Notes under the pieces: model-generated
Told to the model about the DNA's origin: nothing
Seen by the model: the letters and a program-made list of their open reading frames with translations, nothing else
Database searches by the model: none
Part shown: positions 38,031-46,755 of the stretch, one piece after another
How the letters are laid out: each line of letters begins with the position of its first letter
Numbering within the stretch: position 1 is the stretch's first letter
Source of the DNA: Rhodoluna limnophila
GTDB taxonomy: Bacteria; Actinomycetota; Actinomycetes; Actinomycetales; Microbacteriaceae
Direction of reading: 5' to 3'
Assembly (NCBI RefSeq): GCF_005845365.1
Contig: NZ_CP040509.1
Span: forward strand, 186,001 to 250,000
Length of the DNA: 64,000 nt
Position numbers and translations under genes: made by a program

Positions 38031-38156
38031 TTAGTCAAGTGGGGTTTTATCGCGGCGATAACTGCGCGCGACTGAGATGCCAATCCAGATTGCTAGCCCC
38101 AAACCAGCAATCATCATGGATGCACCGATGATGACCGGAACTGGTACGTCTGACAT
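38031..38156 (-). CDS. 41-residue single-pass membrane protein (new small gene)
   Basis: Too short for most gene finders. The frame begins MSDVPVPVIIGASMM, has a single hydrophobic helix at about residues 7-30, and ends in a basic-acidic tail ARSYRRDKTPLD, so the tail should face the cytoplasm. Support for expression: AAGGGGG lies five bases before the ATG, and TAGACT (38182-38187, minus strand) is a good -10 about 25 bases upstream. It lies between divergent glyA and purU. Function unknown; a regulatory subunit of a membrane complex is one possibility. Confidence 0.65.
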   Translation of the reverse strand: MSDVPVPVIIGASMMIAGLGLAIWIGISVARSYRRDKTPLD

Positions 38157-38181
38157 GGATCCCCCTTAGAGCTATGAGGTC

Positions 38182-38187
38182 AGTCTA
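38182..38187 (-). promoter_or_regulatory. -10 element for the 41-residue membrane protein gene
   Basis: TAGACT on the minus strand, with a predicted leader of about 19 bases carrying AAGGGGG. The -35 region is weak. Confidence 0.4.
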
Positions 38188-38271
38188 ATCAGGGGGTAAG
38201 GCAATCTTCGGGAGGGTGAGCGGTTAACCGTACTAAGTCCTGCTCGGCCAGTCAGAGACTGGTAAAACTGG

Positions 38272-38277
38272 TAGAAT
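38272..38277 (+). promoter_or_regulatory. -10 element of the glyA promoter
   Basis: TAGAAT on the plus strand; transcription from near 38284 would give a 30-base leader that contains AGGAG before the GTG start. No riboswitch-like fold is evident in the 157-base gap. Confidence 0.45.
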
Positions 38278-38313
38278 TTTGGCATCGCAACCAAACTTTT
38301 TAGGAGCCAATCC

Positions 38314-39594
38314 GTGTCTGCTCTTCCTTCAACTTTCACCTCTCCACTAAGCGAAACCGATCCAGAAATCGCAGCTGTTCTTGCTGCTGAATTGGACCGT
38401 CAGCGTCACACCCTAGAGATGATCGCGTCTGAAAACTTTGTTTCACGCGGTGTTCTTGAGGCTCAGGGCTCTGTTCTTACCAACAAGTACGCTGAGGGTT
38501 ACCCTGGCAAGCGTTACTACGGTGGTTGCGAAGCCGTTGACGTTGCTGAAAACCTAGCTCGCGACCGTGCGAAGGCCCTATTTGGTGCTGAGCATGCAAA
38601 CGTTCAGCCGCACTCGGGTGCATCGGCAAACGCAGCGGTATTGATGGCTTTGGCAAACCCTGGTGACCGCATCTTGGGTCTTGAGTTGGCACACGGTGGC
38701 CACCTAACCCACGGTATGCGTTTGAACTTCTCAGGCAAGATGTACGAGGCTCACGCCTACGAACTGAACGCTGAGACTCACCTAATCGACATGGACATCG
38801 TTCGCGCCCGCGCACACGAGGTTAAGCCTGCGGTAATCATCGCCGGTTGGTCTGCTTACTCGCGTCACCTTGACTTTGCCGAGTTCCGCAAGATTGCCGA
38901 CGAGGTTGGCGCCAAGCTTTGGGTCGACATGGCTCACTTTGCCGGTCTAGTGGCTGCTGGTCTGCACCCAAGCCCAGTGCCTTACGCAGATGTTGTTTCA
39001 ACCACCGTCCACAAGACCTTGGCTGGTCCTCGCTCAGGCTTGATCCTGTGCAAGGCAGAGTACGCAAAGAAGATCGACTCAGCTGTGTTCCCAGGTCAGC
39101 AGGGTGGTCCATTGATGCACGTTGTTGCTGCCAAGGCTGTTGCGTTCAAGGCTGCCATGACTGATGAGTTCAAGGACCGCCAGAAGCGCACTATTGAGGG
39201 TGCGGCAATTATTGCTAACCGCTTGATGCAGAGTGATGTAACTTCAAACGGCGTTCAGGTTCTTACCGGCGGCACCCAGGTTCACCTAGTTTTGGTTGAC
39301 CTTCGTAACGCACCAATCAACGGCCAAGAGACCGAAGACCTACTGCACGAAGTTGGCATCACCGTGAACCGCAACTCAGTTCCAAACGACCCACGTCCAC
39401 CAATGGTCACCTCGGGTGTTCGCATCGGTACTCCGGCGCTGGCTACCCGCGGCTTTGGTGCCGAGCAGTTCACCGAGGTTGCCGAGATCATCGCTGGCGT
39501 TTTGGTTCCAAACCCAGACATCGCAGCACTTCGTGCCCGCACCCGCAAGCTCACCGAGGCATTCCCGCTATACAGCGGCCTTGAGAACTGGTAA
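38314..39594 (+). CDS. glyA: serine hydroxymethyltransferase
   Basis: PLP enzyme that converts serine and tetrahydrofolate to glycine and methylene-tetrahydrofolate, the main one-carbon source. Lys234 in [13 protein letters not shown] binds [17 protein letters not shown] near residue 62 and [13 protein letters not shown] near 97 are signature regions. The 426 residues are normal. Start GTG at 38314 with AGGAG upstream. folD follows 18 bases later, so the two act and are made together. Confidence 0.97.
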   Translation: MSALPSTFTSPLSETDPEIAAVLAAELDRQRHTLEMIASENFVSRGVLEAQGSVLTNKYAEGYPGKRYYGGCEAVDVAENLARDRAKALFGAEHANVQPHSGASANAAVLMALANPGDRILGLELAHGGHLTHGMRLNFSGKMYEAHAYELNAETHLIDMDIVRARAHEVKPAVIIAGWSAYSRHLDFAEFRKIADEVGAKLWVDMAHFAGLVAAGLHPSPVPYADVVSTTVHKTLAGPRSGLILCKAEYAKKIDSAVFPGQQGGPLMHVVAAKAVAFKAAMTDEFKDRQKRTIEGAAIIANRLMQSDVTSNGVQVLTGGTQVHLVLVDLRNAPINGQETEDLLHEVGITVNRNSVPNDPRPPMVTSGVRIGTPALATRGFGAEQFTEVAEIIAGVLVPNPDIAALRARTRKLTEAFPLYSGLENW

Positions 39595-39612
39595 TCGGGG
39601 CTGGATTCGGGC

Positions 39613-40491
39613 ATGACTGCAATCAAACTTGACGGTCTAGCAACAGCAAAGGCCATCAAGGCTGAACTTGCAGAGCGAGTAATTGAGCTAAAGAAAAAGG
39701 GCGTTACCCCTGGTTTAGGTACGCTTTTGGTTGGCGACGACCCAGGCTCACACTCTTACGTTGCTGGCAAGCACCGTGACTGCGCTGAAGTCGGCATCCA
39801 CTCCATCAGAGTTGACCTGCCAGCCACAGCCAGTGCGGCCGATGTCCGCGCGGCGATCCGTGATCTCAATGACGCGAATGATGTCACCGGATACATTGTT
39901 CAGTTGCCTTTGCCGCTTGGCCTAGACACCAACGAAATGTTGGAGTTGATTGACCCGTCTAAAGACGCTGATGGTTTGCACCCAACCAACCTGGGCCGCC
40001 TAGTTCTTGGAGTCTCGGGTGAACTAACCTCACCGCTTCCATGCACGCCGGCCGGAATCGTTGAACTGCTATCTCGCTACGACGTACCAACTCGAGGTGC
40101 CGAAGTTGCCGTTATTGGCCGCGGTGTCACAGTTGGTCGACCACTTGGCCTCTTGATGACTCGCAAGGGCATTGACTCGACCGTCACGCTGCTGCACTCT
40201 GCAAGCCGCGACCTAGAGCAGGCCGTCAAGCGCGCTGACATTGTGGTTGCAGCATTGGGTGTTGCTCACTTTGTTCAGCCAGAGTGGATCAAGCCGGGTG
40301 CAGCTGTGATGGATGTTGGCATTACTCGCGTTGAAGCAACCGGCCCAGATGACAAAGCGCGTTTGGTTGGCGATGTTGACCCTCGCGTTGCCGAAGTTGC
40401 CGGATTTATGTCGCCAAACCCTGGTGGCGTTGGTCCGATGACTCGTGCGATGCTGGTCAAAAACGTGGTTGACGCAGCCAGCCGCTTCTAA
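39613..40491 (+). CDS. folD: bifunctional methylenetetrahydrofolate dehydrogenase/cyclohydrolase
   Basis: Converts methylene- to formyl-tetrahydrofolate, which feeds PurN and PurH. The substrate-site Lys lies in [14 protein letters not shown] (residue 52), and [27 protein letters not shown] and the NADP-binding [11 protein letters not shown] are intact. The C-terminal [17 protein letters not shown] is typical. The 292-residue length is normal. Its stop overlaps the convergent ABC exporter gene by four bases. Confidence 0.97.
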   Translation: MTAIKLDGLATAKAIKAELAERVIELKKKGVTPGLGTLLVGDDPGSHSYVAGKHRDCAEVGIHSIRVDLPATASAADVRAAIRDLNDANDVTGYIVQLPLPLGLDTNEMLELIDPSKDADGLHPTNLGRLVLGVSGELTSPLPCTPAGIVELLSRYDVPTRGAEVAVIGRGVTVGRPLGLLMTRKGIDSTVTLLHSASRDLEQAVKRADIVVAALGVAHFVQPEWIKPGAAVMDVGITRVEATGPDDKARLVGDVDPRVAEVAGFMSPNPGGVGPMTRAMLVKNVVDAASRF

Positions 40492-42335
40492 ACCAGCAAC
40501 TGTTGCTTAGCTAGCTTTTTGTAGAGCGGTGTCGAGGCAACCAGCTCACTGTGGGTTCCAATTCCGACAACCTTGCCGTGGTCCAAAACAATAATCTGAT
40601 CGCTGTCGACCACTGTTGATAGACGGTGAGCAATCACAATTAGCGTACGGTTTTTAGCCACAGCGTCGATAGCATCGCGCATGCGCTGTTCGTTCAATCC
40701 ATCCAGCGCTGAAGTTGATTCATCAAGCAACAGGATTGGTGGGGCTGACAATAGGGCACGGGCAATTGCCAACCGCTGGCGCTCACCACCTGAAAGCATC
40801 ACACCGCTTTCGCCGACCTCAGCATCAAGACCCTTGGCGTCACGCTCGAGAACCTCGGTTAGGTTTACTTCTTCAAGAACCTGCGTCAACTGCTCATCGG
40901 TTGCATCTGGCGCACCGATGGTGAGGTTGGCGCGAATCGAACCAGCTAGCACCGGAGCATCCTGCTCGACATAACCAATCTGTGCCCGGAGAGCTGCACG
41001 GCTGATGGTGGTCACCGCTTGGCCATCCATCAAAATCATGCCGCCGGTTGGTTCGTAAAAACGCTCGATCAACGAGAAGATTGTTGATTTGCCTGAACCC
41101 GATGGGCCAACCAGAGCAATTCTTGAACCGCGCTGAATCTTGAAGCTAACATCGTGCAGCACCTGACGATTTTCAGGAATCTCGGTGTCTTGGGTGGCGT
41201 GAACACTCTCGCCATTTGCGGCCTGACCAACATAACCAAATGACACGTTTTCAAATTCGATGGCGGTGTCGTTTACGGCCACAACCTTGGCTGCGTTTTT
41301 GGTTTCAAGGTCAGACTCTTCGACCGGAACCTGCAAAATTTCTTCGATGCGGGCCAGTGCGCCCAAGCCAGATTGCACCGATGTGTAGGCCGCAAAAGCC
41401 TGGCCGAGTGGGCGAATCATTTGGAACATCAACAGGATAAAAGTAATCAAGCTGGCCACCGATGTGCTGCCGGTGGCAACTCTGAAACCACCCACGCCGA
41501 GAACAACGATGAAGGCACCGTTCATAGCCAGGCCGGCTATCGGGGTAATCATGGCGTTGATTTTGGCAATCTTAACGCCCTGAACAAATGCTTCTTTGGC
41601 GTCAGAGGCAATCAGGTTGCTCTCGCGAACCTCGGCTCGTGCCGCGCGAATTGTTCTAACCGCGCTCAGTGCACGCTCAACCGCTGCAGCCATGTCACCA
41701 ACCCGCTGCTGGGCTTTGGTGGTTGCCGATCGCACCTGGCGCGCAGTGACCGAGATTGCTGCGATTGCAAAAACCACCATGATGAGGGTTAGGCCAAGCA
41801 GGACCGGGTCGATGATCGCCATCGCAATCAGGGAGCCGACAAAAATCAAAATGCCACCGACGGCGTCGATGAGACCCTGAGTCAGAACCGCGCGCAGCAG
41901 GGTGGTGTCAGAACCGACTCTAGAAACCAAGTCTCCGGTTCGGCGCAGGTCATACTCAAAAATCGGAAGACGCAGCAAGCGGTGGGCCAGCTTTTGCCGT
42001 GCCGAAAGCACAACGCCCTCGCCAGCTTTAGCCAGCACGTAGTACATCAGGCCACCGAGCACCGCGCTGCCCAAAATCACTGCCACCAAGATGGCCACCA
42101 GCGGACCGAGGTCATCTCCGTTTTGAACCGCGGTGATTACCTGGCCGACCACCAAAGGCTGAGCCAGGCTGATGGCCGCACCAACCACAGATAGGGCAGT
42201 AGCCAACCAAAGTGCTGGCTTGTGCTCAAGCAGGTATGGCACCAATTGTGAAAACTTGGCTTTTGGTCCGTTCTTGTCGTGCTCGTTGTAGCCGGCGGAT
42301 CCGCGGTTGCCTGGTCGGCCTCTAAACATGCTCAT
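40488..42335 (-). CDS. ABC exporter, fused permease-ATPase
   Basis: A half-transporter of the MsbA/BmrA type, 615 residues. Residues about 38-330 hold six transmembrane helices; the C-terminal ATPase has Walker [10 protein letters not shown] (near 412), the signature LSGGERQRL, Walker [13 protein letters not shown] and the switch AHRLS. It probably works as a homodimer, since no partner half-transporter lies beside it. The substrate (drug, lipid or peptide) cannot be told from sequence. It starts seven bases after the DNA methyltransferase stop codon and probably shares its transcript. Confidence 0.9.
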   Translation of the reverse strand: MSMFRGRPGNRGSAGYNEHDKNGPKAKFSQLVPYLLEHKPALWLATALSVVGAAISLAQPLVVGQVITAVQNGDDLGPLVAILVAVILGSAVLGGLMYYVLAKAGEGVVLSARQKLAHRLLRLPIFEYDLRRTGDLVSRVGSDTTLLRAVLTQGLIDAVGGILIFVGSLIAMAIIDPVLLGLTLIMVVFAIAAISVTARQVRSATTKAQQRVGDMAAAVERALSAVRTIRAARAEVRESNLIASDAKEAFVQGVKIAKINAMITPIAGLAMNGAFIVVLGVGGFRVATGSTSVASLITFILLMFQMIRPLGQAFAAYTSVQSGLGALARIEEILQVPVEESDLETKNAAKVVAVNDTAIEFENVSFGYVGQAANGESVHATQDTEIPENRQVLHDVSFKIQRGSRIALVGPSGSGKSTIFSLIERFYEPTGGMILMDGQAVTTISRAALRAQIGYVEQDAPVLAGSIRANLTIGAPDATDEQLTQVLEEVNLTEVLERDAKGLDAEVGESGVMLSGGERQRLAIARALLSAPPILLLDESTSALDGLNEQRMRDAIDAVAKNRTLIVIAHRLSTVVDSDQIIVLDHGKVVGIGTHSELVASTPLYKKLAKQQLLV

Positions 42336-42341
42336 TCTGAA

Positions 42342-43205
42342 TCAAACCGTTTCTATTAACTGTGGATTCCCCGTGATTGCCTCATTCAACAGGTAGTTGA
42401 TTTCTGGCAGTGACAAAGCCGGGGTGTATGCGGTGTGCTGGTGAAATTTGGCAAAGTTTGCGCTCTGCAGGGCGGCTAGAGCCTCGGCGTGATTCAACTT
42501 TAAAAACATGCGGGTGCTGTTCGGTGCCCGCTCAAAATCGGTGTGCACTTTGCCGCAACCAAACCCAAATATGGTCAGTGCGATGTCTGCTTCTTCGGCC
42601 CTAACCTTGCTGATAAATCCGTTATCAACCACCGAGTACTTTGGCCGCAGTTCTGGCCGGCGCTGCCATATCTGAAAGCAGGTTGCCAGGCTGTTGCGCT
42701 GCGAGATCTTGGCGCCGGTCTCATCCTCGTAATCAACGTGAATGTCATGGTCGGCAACCAGATGGAATCTGCGGTCCAGGCGGTTGATCACCGACCATTT
42801 TCTCCATGATCGCGGGACTATGAAGCAGATGTAATCACTGTGATCTGCGGCCCTGTTGAAGAACGGTATTGACAGCGAATTGTTTCGGCCAAACGGTGGG
42901 TTTGAAATTGTCACGGCGTTTGAACTCAAAATGGTTGCGCTAAGAAAATCAGCTTTCGTGACGCCGGGGTGCTTGGGCTCAATGTCAAAAGATTCAAACT
43001 TCTCAGCACCGATGGCTTTTGCCGCTCTAATAAACGAACCGGTACCACCGGCAGGTTCGAGAATTGTTCGCGAGCTAAGGCCGGGAACTGTTTTTTCTAC
43101 TTCACGGATTAGATCCAGAGCAAGGTCGGTTGGGGTGTAGTACTGCTCTTTGCCAGTGACGCGGGTGTTTCCCGGTTTTGCTGGCTTTTCAAGAGTTGCA
43201 GACAC
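42342..43205 (-). CDS. DNA adenine/cytosine N-methyltransferase, orphan
   Basis: 287-residue class I methyltransferase. The order of motifs is SAM-binding EPAGGTGSF (residues 50-58), then the catalytic NPPFG (102-106), as in N6-adenine and N4-cytosine DNA methylases of the alpha/gamma order. No target-recognition domain of obvious type and no restriction endonuclease gene is next to it. It could be a solitary chromosomal methylase, a phage-defence remnant, or an RNA or protein methylase sharing the NPPF motif. Start GTG at 43205 with a leaderless -10 element. Confidence 0.75.
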   Translation of the reverse strand: MSATLEKPAKPGNTRVTGKEQYYTPTDLALDLIREVEKTVPGLSSRTILEPAGGTGSFIRAAKAIGAEKFESFDIEPKHPGVTKADFLSATILSSNAVTISNPPFGRNNSLSIPFFNRAADHSDYICFIVPRSWRKWSVINRLDRRFHLVADHDIHVDYEDETGAKISQRNSLATCFQIWQRRPELRPKYSVVDNGFISKVRAEEADIALTIFGFGCGKVHTDFERAPNSTRMFLKLNHAEALAALQSANFAKFHQHTAYTPALSLPEINYLLNEAITGNPQLIETV

Positions 43206-43211
43206 GGTTCA

Positions 43212-43217
43212 AGGGTA
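43212..43217 (-). promoter_or_regulatory. -10 element of leaderless DNA methyltransferase promoter
   Basis: On the minus strand TACCCT ends six bases before the GTG start at 43205. There is no Shine-Dalgarno sequence. Confidence 0.35.
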
Positions 43218-43286
43218 CCAGTGCTAGTCTGGAGGGCTGCCCAGAATCTGGGCCCCAGCGATGCTGGAACAAACTGAGGAAGTATT

Positions 43287-44216
43287 TTGGCAGACGAAAT
43301 TTTGATTAAAGCGGTTGGCCTGACCAAGAGCTATGGCGACTTCATCGCAGTTGATGGCATTGACATTGAAGTTAGGCGCGGCGAGGCGTTTGGCTTGCTT
43401 GGGCCAAACGGTGCCGGTAAATCTACAACCATGAGGATGATCTCGACCACATCGCAGCGCACCTCAGGTGAGCTAACAATTTTGGGCAAGGACCCAGCCA
43501 AAAAGGGTCCAGAAATTCGCGCTCACCTTGGAGTTGTCCCGCAGCAAGACAACCTTGATCGCGAACTCAGCGTTTATGAAAACCTCATGACCTATGGCCG
43601 ATTCTTTGGTCTGCCGCGCAAGTACCTGAAAAGCAAAGTGCTCGAGCTCCTAGATTTTGCGCAGCTAGCCGACAAGGCCAAGAACAAGACCGATGAGCTC
43701 TCGGGCGGCATGAAGCGCCGACTGACCATTGCCCGCGGATTGGTGAACAGTCCAGAGATTTTCTTGCTGGATGAGCCAACCACCGGCCTCGACCCGCAGG
43801 CTCGTCACATTCTCTGGGACCGCCTGTTCCGTCTAAAGGAGCAGGGTGTAACCCTGGTAATTACCACTCACTACATGGATGAAGCCGAGCAGCTCTGCGA
43901 TCGGCTAATTGTGATGGACAAGGGCAAAATCATGGCCGAAGGAAGCCCGGCTGACCTGATCAAGCGGTACGCAACCAAAGAGGTACTTGAGGTGCGCTTT
44001 GGCTCTGACAAAAACGCGATTGCTGCCGAGACCATAAGTCAGCTGGGACGCCGCATGGAGGTGCTGCCTGATCGAGTCTTGGTCTACTCAGAAAACGGTG
44101 AGCACGACCTTCAGCAAATTATTGAGCTGGGTCTCGAACCGCTAACTTCTTTGGTGCGCCGAAGCTCACTCGAGGACGTCTTCTTGCGTCTAACCGGCCG
44201 AACCCTGATTGACTAA
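43287..44216 (+). CDS. ABC transporter ATPase, DrrA-like
   Basis: ATPase of an ABC-2 type exporter. Walker A GPNGAGKST (near residue 38), the Q-loop, signature LSGGMKRRL and Walker B IFLLDEPTTGLD are present; the C-terminal 80 residues match the DrrA-type extension. Start TTG at 43287 is preceded by GAGGAAG. The 309 residues are normal. The next gene's ATG overlaps its stop, so ATPase and permeases are coupled. Substrates of this class include drugs and polysaccharides; it cannot be assigned here. Confidence 0.9.
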   Translation: MADEILIKAVGLTKSYGDFIAVDGIDIEVRRGEAFGLLGPNGAGKSTTMRMISTTSQRTSGELTILGKDPAKKGPEIRAHLGVVPQQDNLDRELSVYENLMTYGRFFGLPRKYLKSKVLELLDFAQLADKAKNKTDELSGGMKRRLTIARGLVNSPEIFLLDEPTTGLDPQARHILWDRLFRLKEQGVTLVITTHYMDEAEQLCDRLIVMDKGKIMAEGSPADLIKRYATKEVLEVRFGSDKNAIAAETISQLGRRMEVLPDRVLVYSENGEHDLQQIIELGLEPLTSLVRRSSLEDVFLRLTGRTLID

Positions 44217-45028
44217 TGATGACTGTCGTTGATGTAAAAAAGACCAGGCGATGGGCCTGGTGGCAGGTTACCGAGTATCGCTTGGTTCAAATCAGTAAGT
44301 GGTGGACCTCAGTCTTGCTCTTCGGAGTGGGCAACCCGGTTCTGTACCTATTCTCAATTGGACTTGGTGTTGGAGCACTGGTTCAGGCCAACTCGGGTGG
44401 TGCCGGTGTAGACGGGGTACCGTACCTAACTTTCTTGGCTCCCGCGCTGCTGGCTACCGCAGCCATCCAGGGCGCACAGGATGAAGCAACATTTCCGGTC
44501 GTGCACGGGTTTGTCTGGGGCAAGAATTTTTACTCGATAAATTCAACGCCAACCACCGGCACTGACATTGCAAATGGAGTTATGGCCGTTGCGGTTATCC
44601 GCACGTTTGTCACCACTGGCCTCTACGCCATCGTTCTGGTCTTATTCAACGCAACCACCCTCGAGCGGGTTATTCCGATGTACTTTGTGGCCTGCATCGC
44701 GGCGCTTTGCTACGCATCGGTCATGCTCGCAGCCAGTGCATTCGTAAAAATCGACGGCAACTTTTTCGAGATTATCCAGAGACTAATCATCATGCCGATG
44801 TTCATGTTCTCGGGTACCTTCTTCCCGCTAGAGAACATGCCGATTTACCTTCAGGTGTTTGGCTGGATATCTCCGCTGTGGCACGCAACCAATTTGGGTC
44901 GAGCCATTAGCTACGGTCATGAGATTCCGAGCTGGCTACTCATCGTTCACATCTTTTATCTGGGTGCCATGGCCGTTGTTGGCCTAAAAATTGCCTACCG
45001 TCAATTCAGTAAGAGGTTGGAACAATGA
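44216..45028 (+). CDS. ABC-2 type permease, first of two
   Basis: 270 residues with six hydrophobic segments and the ABC-2 signature region MPMFMFSGTFFPLENMPIY followed by SPLWHATNLGR. It resembles the next gene's product in this region, so the pair arose by duplication and probably forms a heterodimeric channel driven by the upstream ATPase. ATG overlaps the ATPase stop codon, and its TGA overlaps the next ATG as ATGA. Confidence 0.87.
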   Translation: MMTVVDVKKTRRWAWWQVTEYRLVQISKWWTSVLLFGVGNPVLYLFSIGLGVGALVQANSGGAGVDGVPYLTFLAPALLATAAIQGAQDEATFPVVHGFVWGKNFYSINSTPTTGTDIANGVMAVAVIRTFVTTGLYAIVLVLFNATTLERVIPMYFVACIAALCYASVMLAASAFVKIDGNFFEIIQRLIIMPMFMFSGTFFPLENMPIYLQVFGWISPLWHATNLGRAISYGHEIPSWLLIVHIFYLGAMAVVGLKIAYRQFSKRLEQ

Positions 45029-45870
45029 GCCTGGTAAACACCATCGCAACCAGTGCCGTGAGCATCGCCGAGCGCAGATCAAGCCGGTTTGGTTCTAACG
45101 CCTACGCCGGTCGCAGTCACGTAATTTTGGAGCGCGGATTCACCGCTCTTCGCCGCTCAAACTGGTTCAGTTTTGCTTCCGGATTCTTAGAGCCGGTTTT
45201 CTTTTTGCTGTCCTTCGGTTTTGGTGTTGGGCAGTTGGTGGGTGGTATCACCGATGGTTCCGGCAACTCGATTCCATACGCTGCCTACATTGCACCGGCT
45301 CTGCTGGCCACCTCAGCTATGAACGGCGCCATATTTGACTCAACCTGGAATGTGTTTTTCAAAATGCATTTTGCGCACCTTTACGAGACAATTTTGGCCA
45401 CTTCGTTAGGGGCCTTGGATGTTGCGCTTGGTGAGATCAGTTGGGCACTTTGGCGCGGTGCCATGTATGCCTCTGCCTTCTTGCTGATTATGTGGCCGGC
45501 CGGCCTCCTCACCACCCCGTGGGCCATCCTTGCTGTTTTCGGCGCGGTGTTCATCGCCTTCGGTTTTGCTTCTTTCGGTATGGCAATTACCTCGTACCTC
45601 AAGTCATTTCAGCAGATGCAGTGGATCAACTTTTTCCTCATGCCAATGTTCTTGTTTTCTGGCACCTTCTTTCCGCTAACCACCTACCCAGATTGGTTGC
45701 AGCTGGCCATCAAGGCTCTGCCGCTCTGGCACGGCATTGAGCTGGAGAGAGCACTGATGCTTGGCAATTTCAGCGTCGACCTTCTGGGGCACATTGCCTA
45801 CTTTGTGGTGATGATCATCATCGGGTTGGTGTTTACCACCAATCGCCTAAACAAGGTTTTCCTAAGCTAG
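45025..45870 (+). CDS. ABC-2 type permease, second of two
   Basis: 281 residues with six hydrophobic segments; MPMFLFSGTFFPLTTYPDW and LPLWHGIELERA mirror the first permease. The N-terminal 40 residues are soluble and contain a basic segment. It starts within the stop of the preceding gene. A strong terminator follows 16 bases after its stop, ending the three-gene operon. Confidence 0.87.
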   Translation: MSLVNTIATSAVSIAERRSSRFGSNAYAGRSHVILERGFTALRRSNWFSFASGFLEPVFFLLSFGFGVGQLVGGITDGSGNSIPYAAYIAPALLATSAMNGAIFDSTWNVFFKMHFAHLYETILATSLGALDVALGEISWALWRGAMYASAFLLIMWPAGLLTTPWAILAVFGAVFIAFGFASFGMAITSYLKSFQQMQWINFFLMPMFLFSGTFFPLTTYPDWLQLAIKALPLWHGIELERALMLGNFSVDLLGHIAYFVVMIIIGLVFTTNRLNKVFLS

Positions 45871-45880
45871 CCAGAGTAAT

Positions 45881-45916
45881 AAAAAAGGACCTCGGCCAGA
45901 GCCGGGGTCCTTTTTT
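45881..45916. terminator. bidirectional terminator between the ABC operon and the rib locus
   Basis: A ten-pair stem with one G-T pair (45887-45896 with 45901-45910), a four-base loop, and flanking A6 and T6. It serves both convergent transcripts. Confidence 0.93.
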
Positions 45917-45927
45917 ATTTGAAGTTA

Positions 45928-46296
45928 TTACGCGGTAACGCCCACCACAACAGCAACCGCTAGGTTGATCACAGTTAGAAGACCAATGGTCGGTACAACC
46001 CACTTTGGAGCTGAATCCTTCTTGGCAAAGGTGTAGGCAATGAAGAAGATTCCGGTGATGCCCAGTCCCTTGATTGAGAGCACTAGGTTGTTTACTTCTT
46101 CTCCGTTGGCATAAACCAAACCGGTCATGATCAGGCCGGTAAGTAGCGCCAACCATGAACCGTGCAGGATGCCCGCGTTGACTGGCGCACCAGTCTTGAA
46201 ACGCTTGGTCTCGTTCAGTACGCCAGCCATGATTGCAGCGAAGCCAAGTAGGTGAAGCACCAAGCTGATGCGAATGATTAGTTCTAAAGTTTCCAT
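45928..46296 (-). CDS. small four-helix membrane protein of unknown function
   Basis: 122 residues with four hydrophobic segments, about 5-25, 44-62, 70-90 and 98-120. A short loop of mixed charge (LNETKRFKTGAPVNAG) between helices 1 and 2 is the only polar stretch of note. I do not recognise the family. It is the last gene after the riboflavin operon, separated from ribH by three bases, but it also has its own leaderless-type promoter inside the ribH end. A link to flavins is only suggested by position. Confidence 0.7.
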   Translation of the reverse strand: METLELIIRISLVLHLLGFAAIMAGVLNETKRFKTGAPVNAGILHGSWLALLTGLIMTGLVYANGEEVNNLVLSIKGLGITGIFFIAYTFAKKDSAPKWVVPTIGLLTVINLAVAVVVGVTA

Positions 46297-46299
46297 ATT

Positions 46300-46755
46300 T
46301 TAGAGTCTAGCCATCAGCACAGCGGCTTCAACCGCTTCGGCACCCTTGTCTTCTTTCGAGTTTGGTAGACCGGCACGGTCAAGAGCTTGCTGCTCGTTGT
46401 CAACGGTTAGCAAACCAAAGCCAACCGGAACACCGCTGTCTAACTGAACGCGGTTTAGGCCATCAGTAGCAGCTCTGCAAACGTAATCAAAGTGAGGGGT
46501 CTCACCCTGAATTACAACGCCCAGTGCAATTACTGCATCTGCACCGGCATCGATGGCTTTTTGAGCACCGAGAGGCAACTCAAAAGCGCCAGGTACACGC
46601 CAAATTTCGTAGGTGTCGTTGCCGGCAGCCTTAAGTGCACGCTCAGCACCGGCCAGAAGACCGCCTGTGATTTCGGTGTGCCAGCTGGTTACGACAATCG
46701 CAATCTGCAACCCTGATGCATCGATGCTTAGTTTTGGGGCTCCCGCTCCACTCAT
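46300..46755 (-). CDS. ribH: 6,7-dimethyl-8-ribityllumazine synthase
   Basis: Condenses the pyrimidine and the four-carbon unit into lumazine, the direct precursor of riboflavin. Motifs VTSWHTEITGGLLAGAERAL, PGAFELPLGAQKA and ALGVVIQGETPHFDYV are typical, and the active-site His is in TPHFDYV. The 151-residue length is normal. Its ATG overlaps the ribBA stop (ATGA). It is the last biosynthetic gene of the rib operon. Confidence 0.96.
   Translation of the reverse strand: MSGAGAPKLSIDASGLQIAIVVTSWHTEITGGLLAGAERALKAAGNDTYEIWRVPGAFELPLGAQKAIDAGADAVIALGVVIQGETPHFDYVCRAATDGLNRVQLDSGVPVGFGLLTVDNEQQALDRAGLPNSKEDKGAEAVEAAVLMARL
46304..46309 (-). promoter_or_regulatory. -10 element of leaderless promoter inside the ribH 3' end
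   Basis: On the minus strand TAGACT ends seven bases before the ATG of the 122-residue membrane protein (46296). It lies within the last codons of ribH. No Shine-Dalgarno sequence is present. Confidence 0.45.

Noticed and set aside
38157-38313. THF, ZTP or glycine riboswitch before glyA
   Set aside because: I looked for the conserved cores of these classes; only a short CGGTTAACCG palindrome and an ordinary promoter-like TAGAAT are present.
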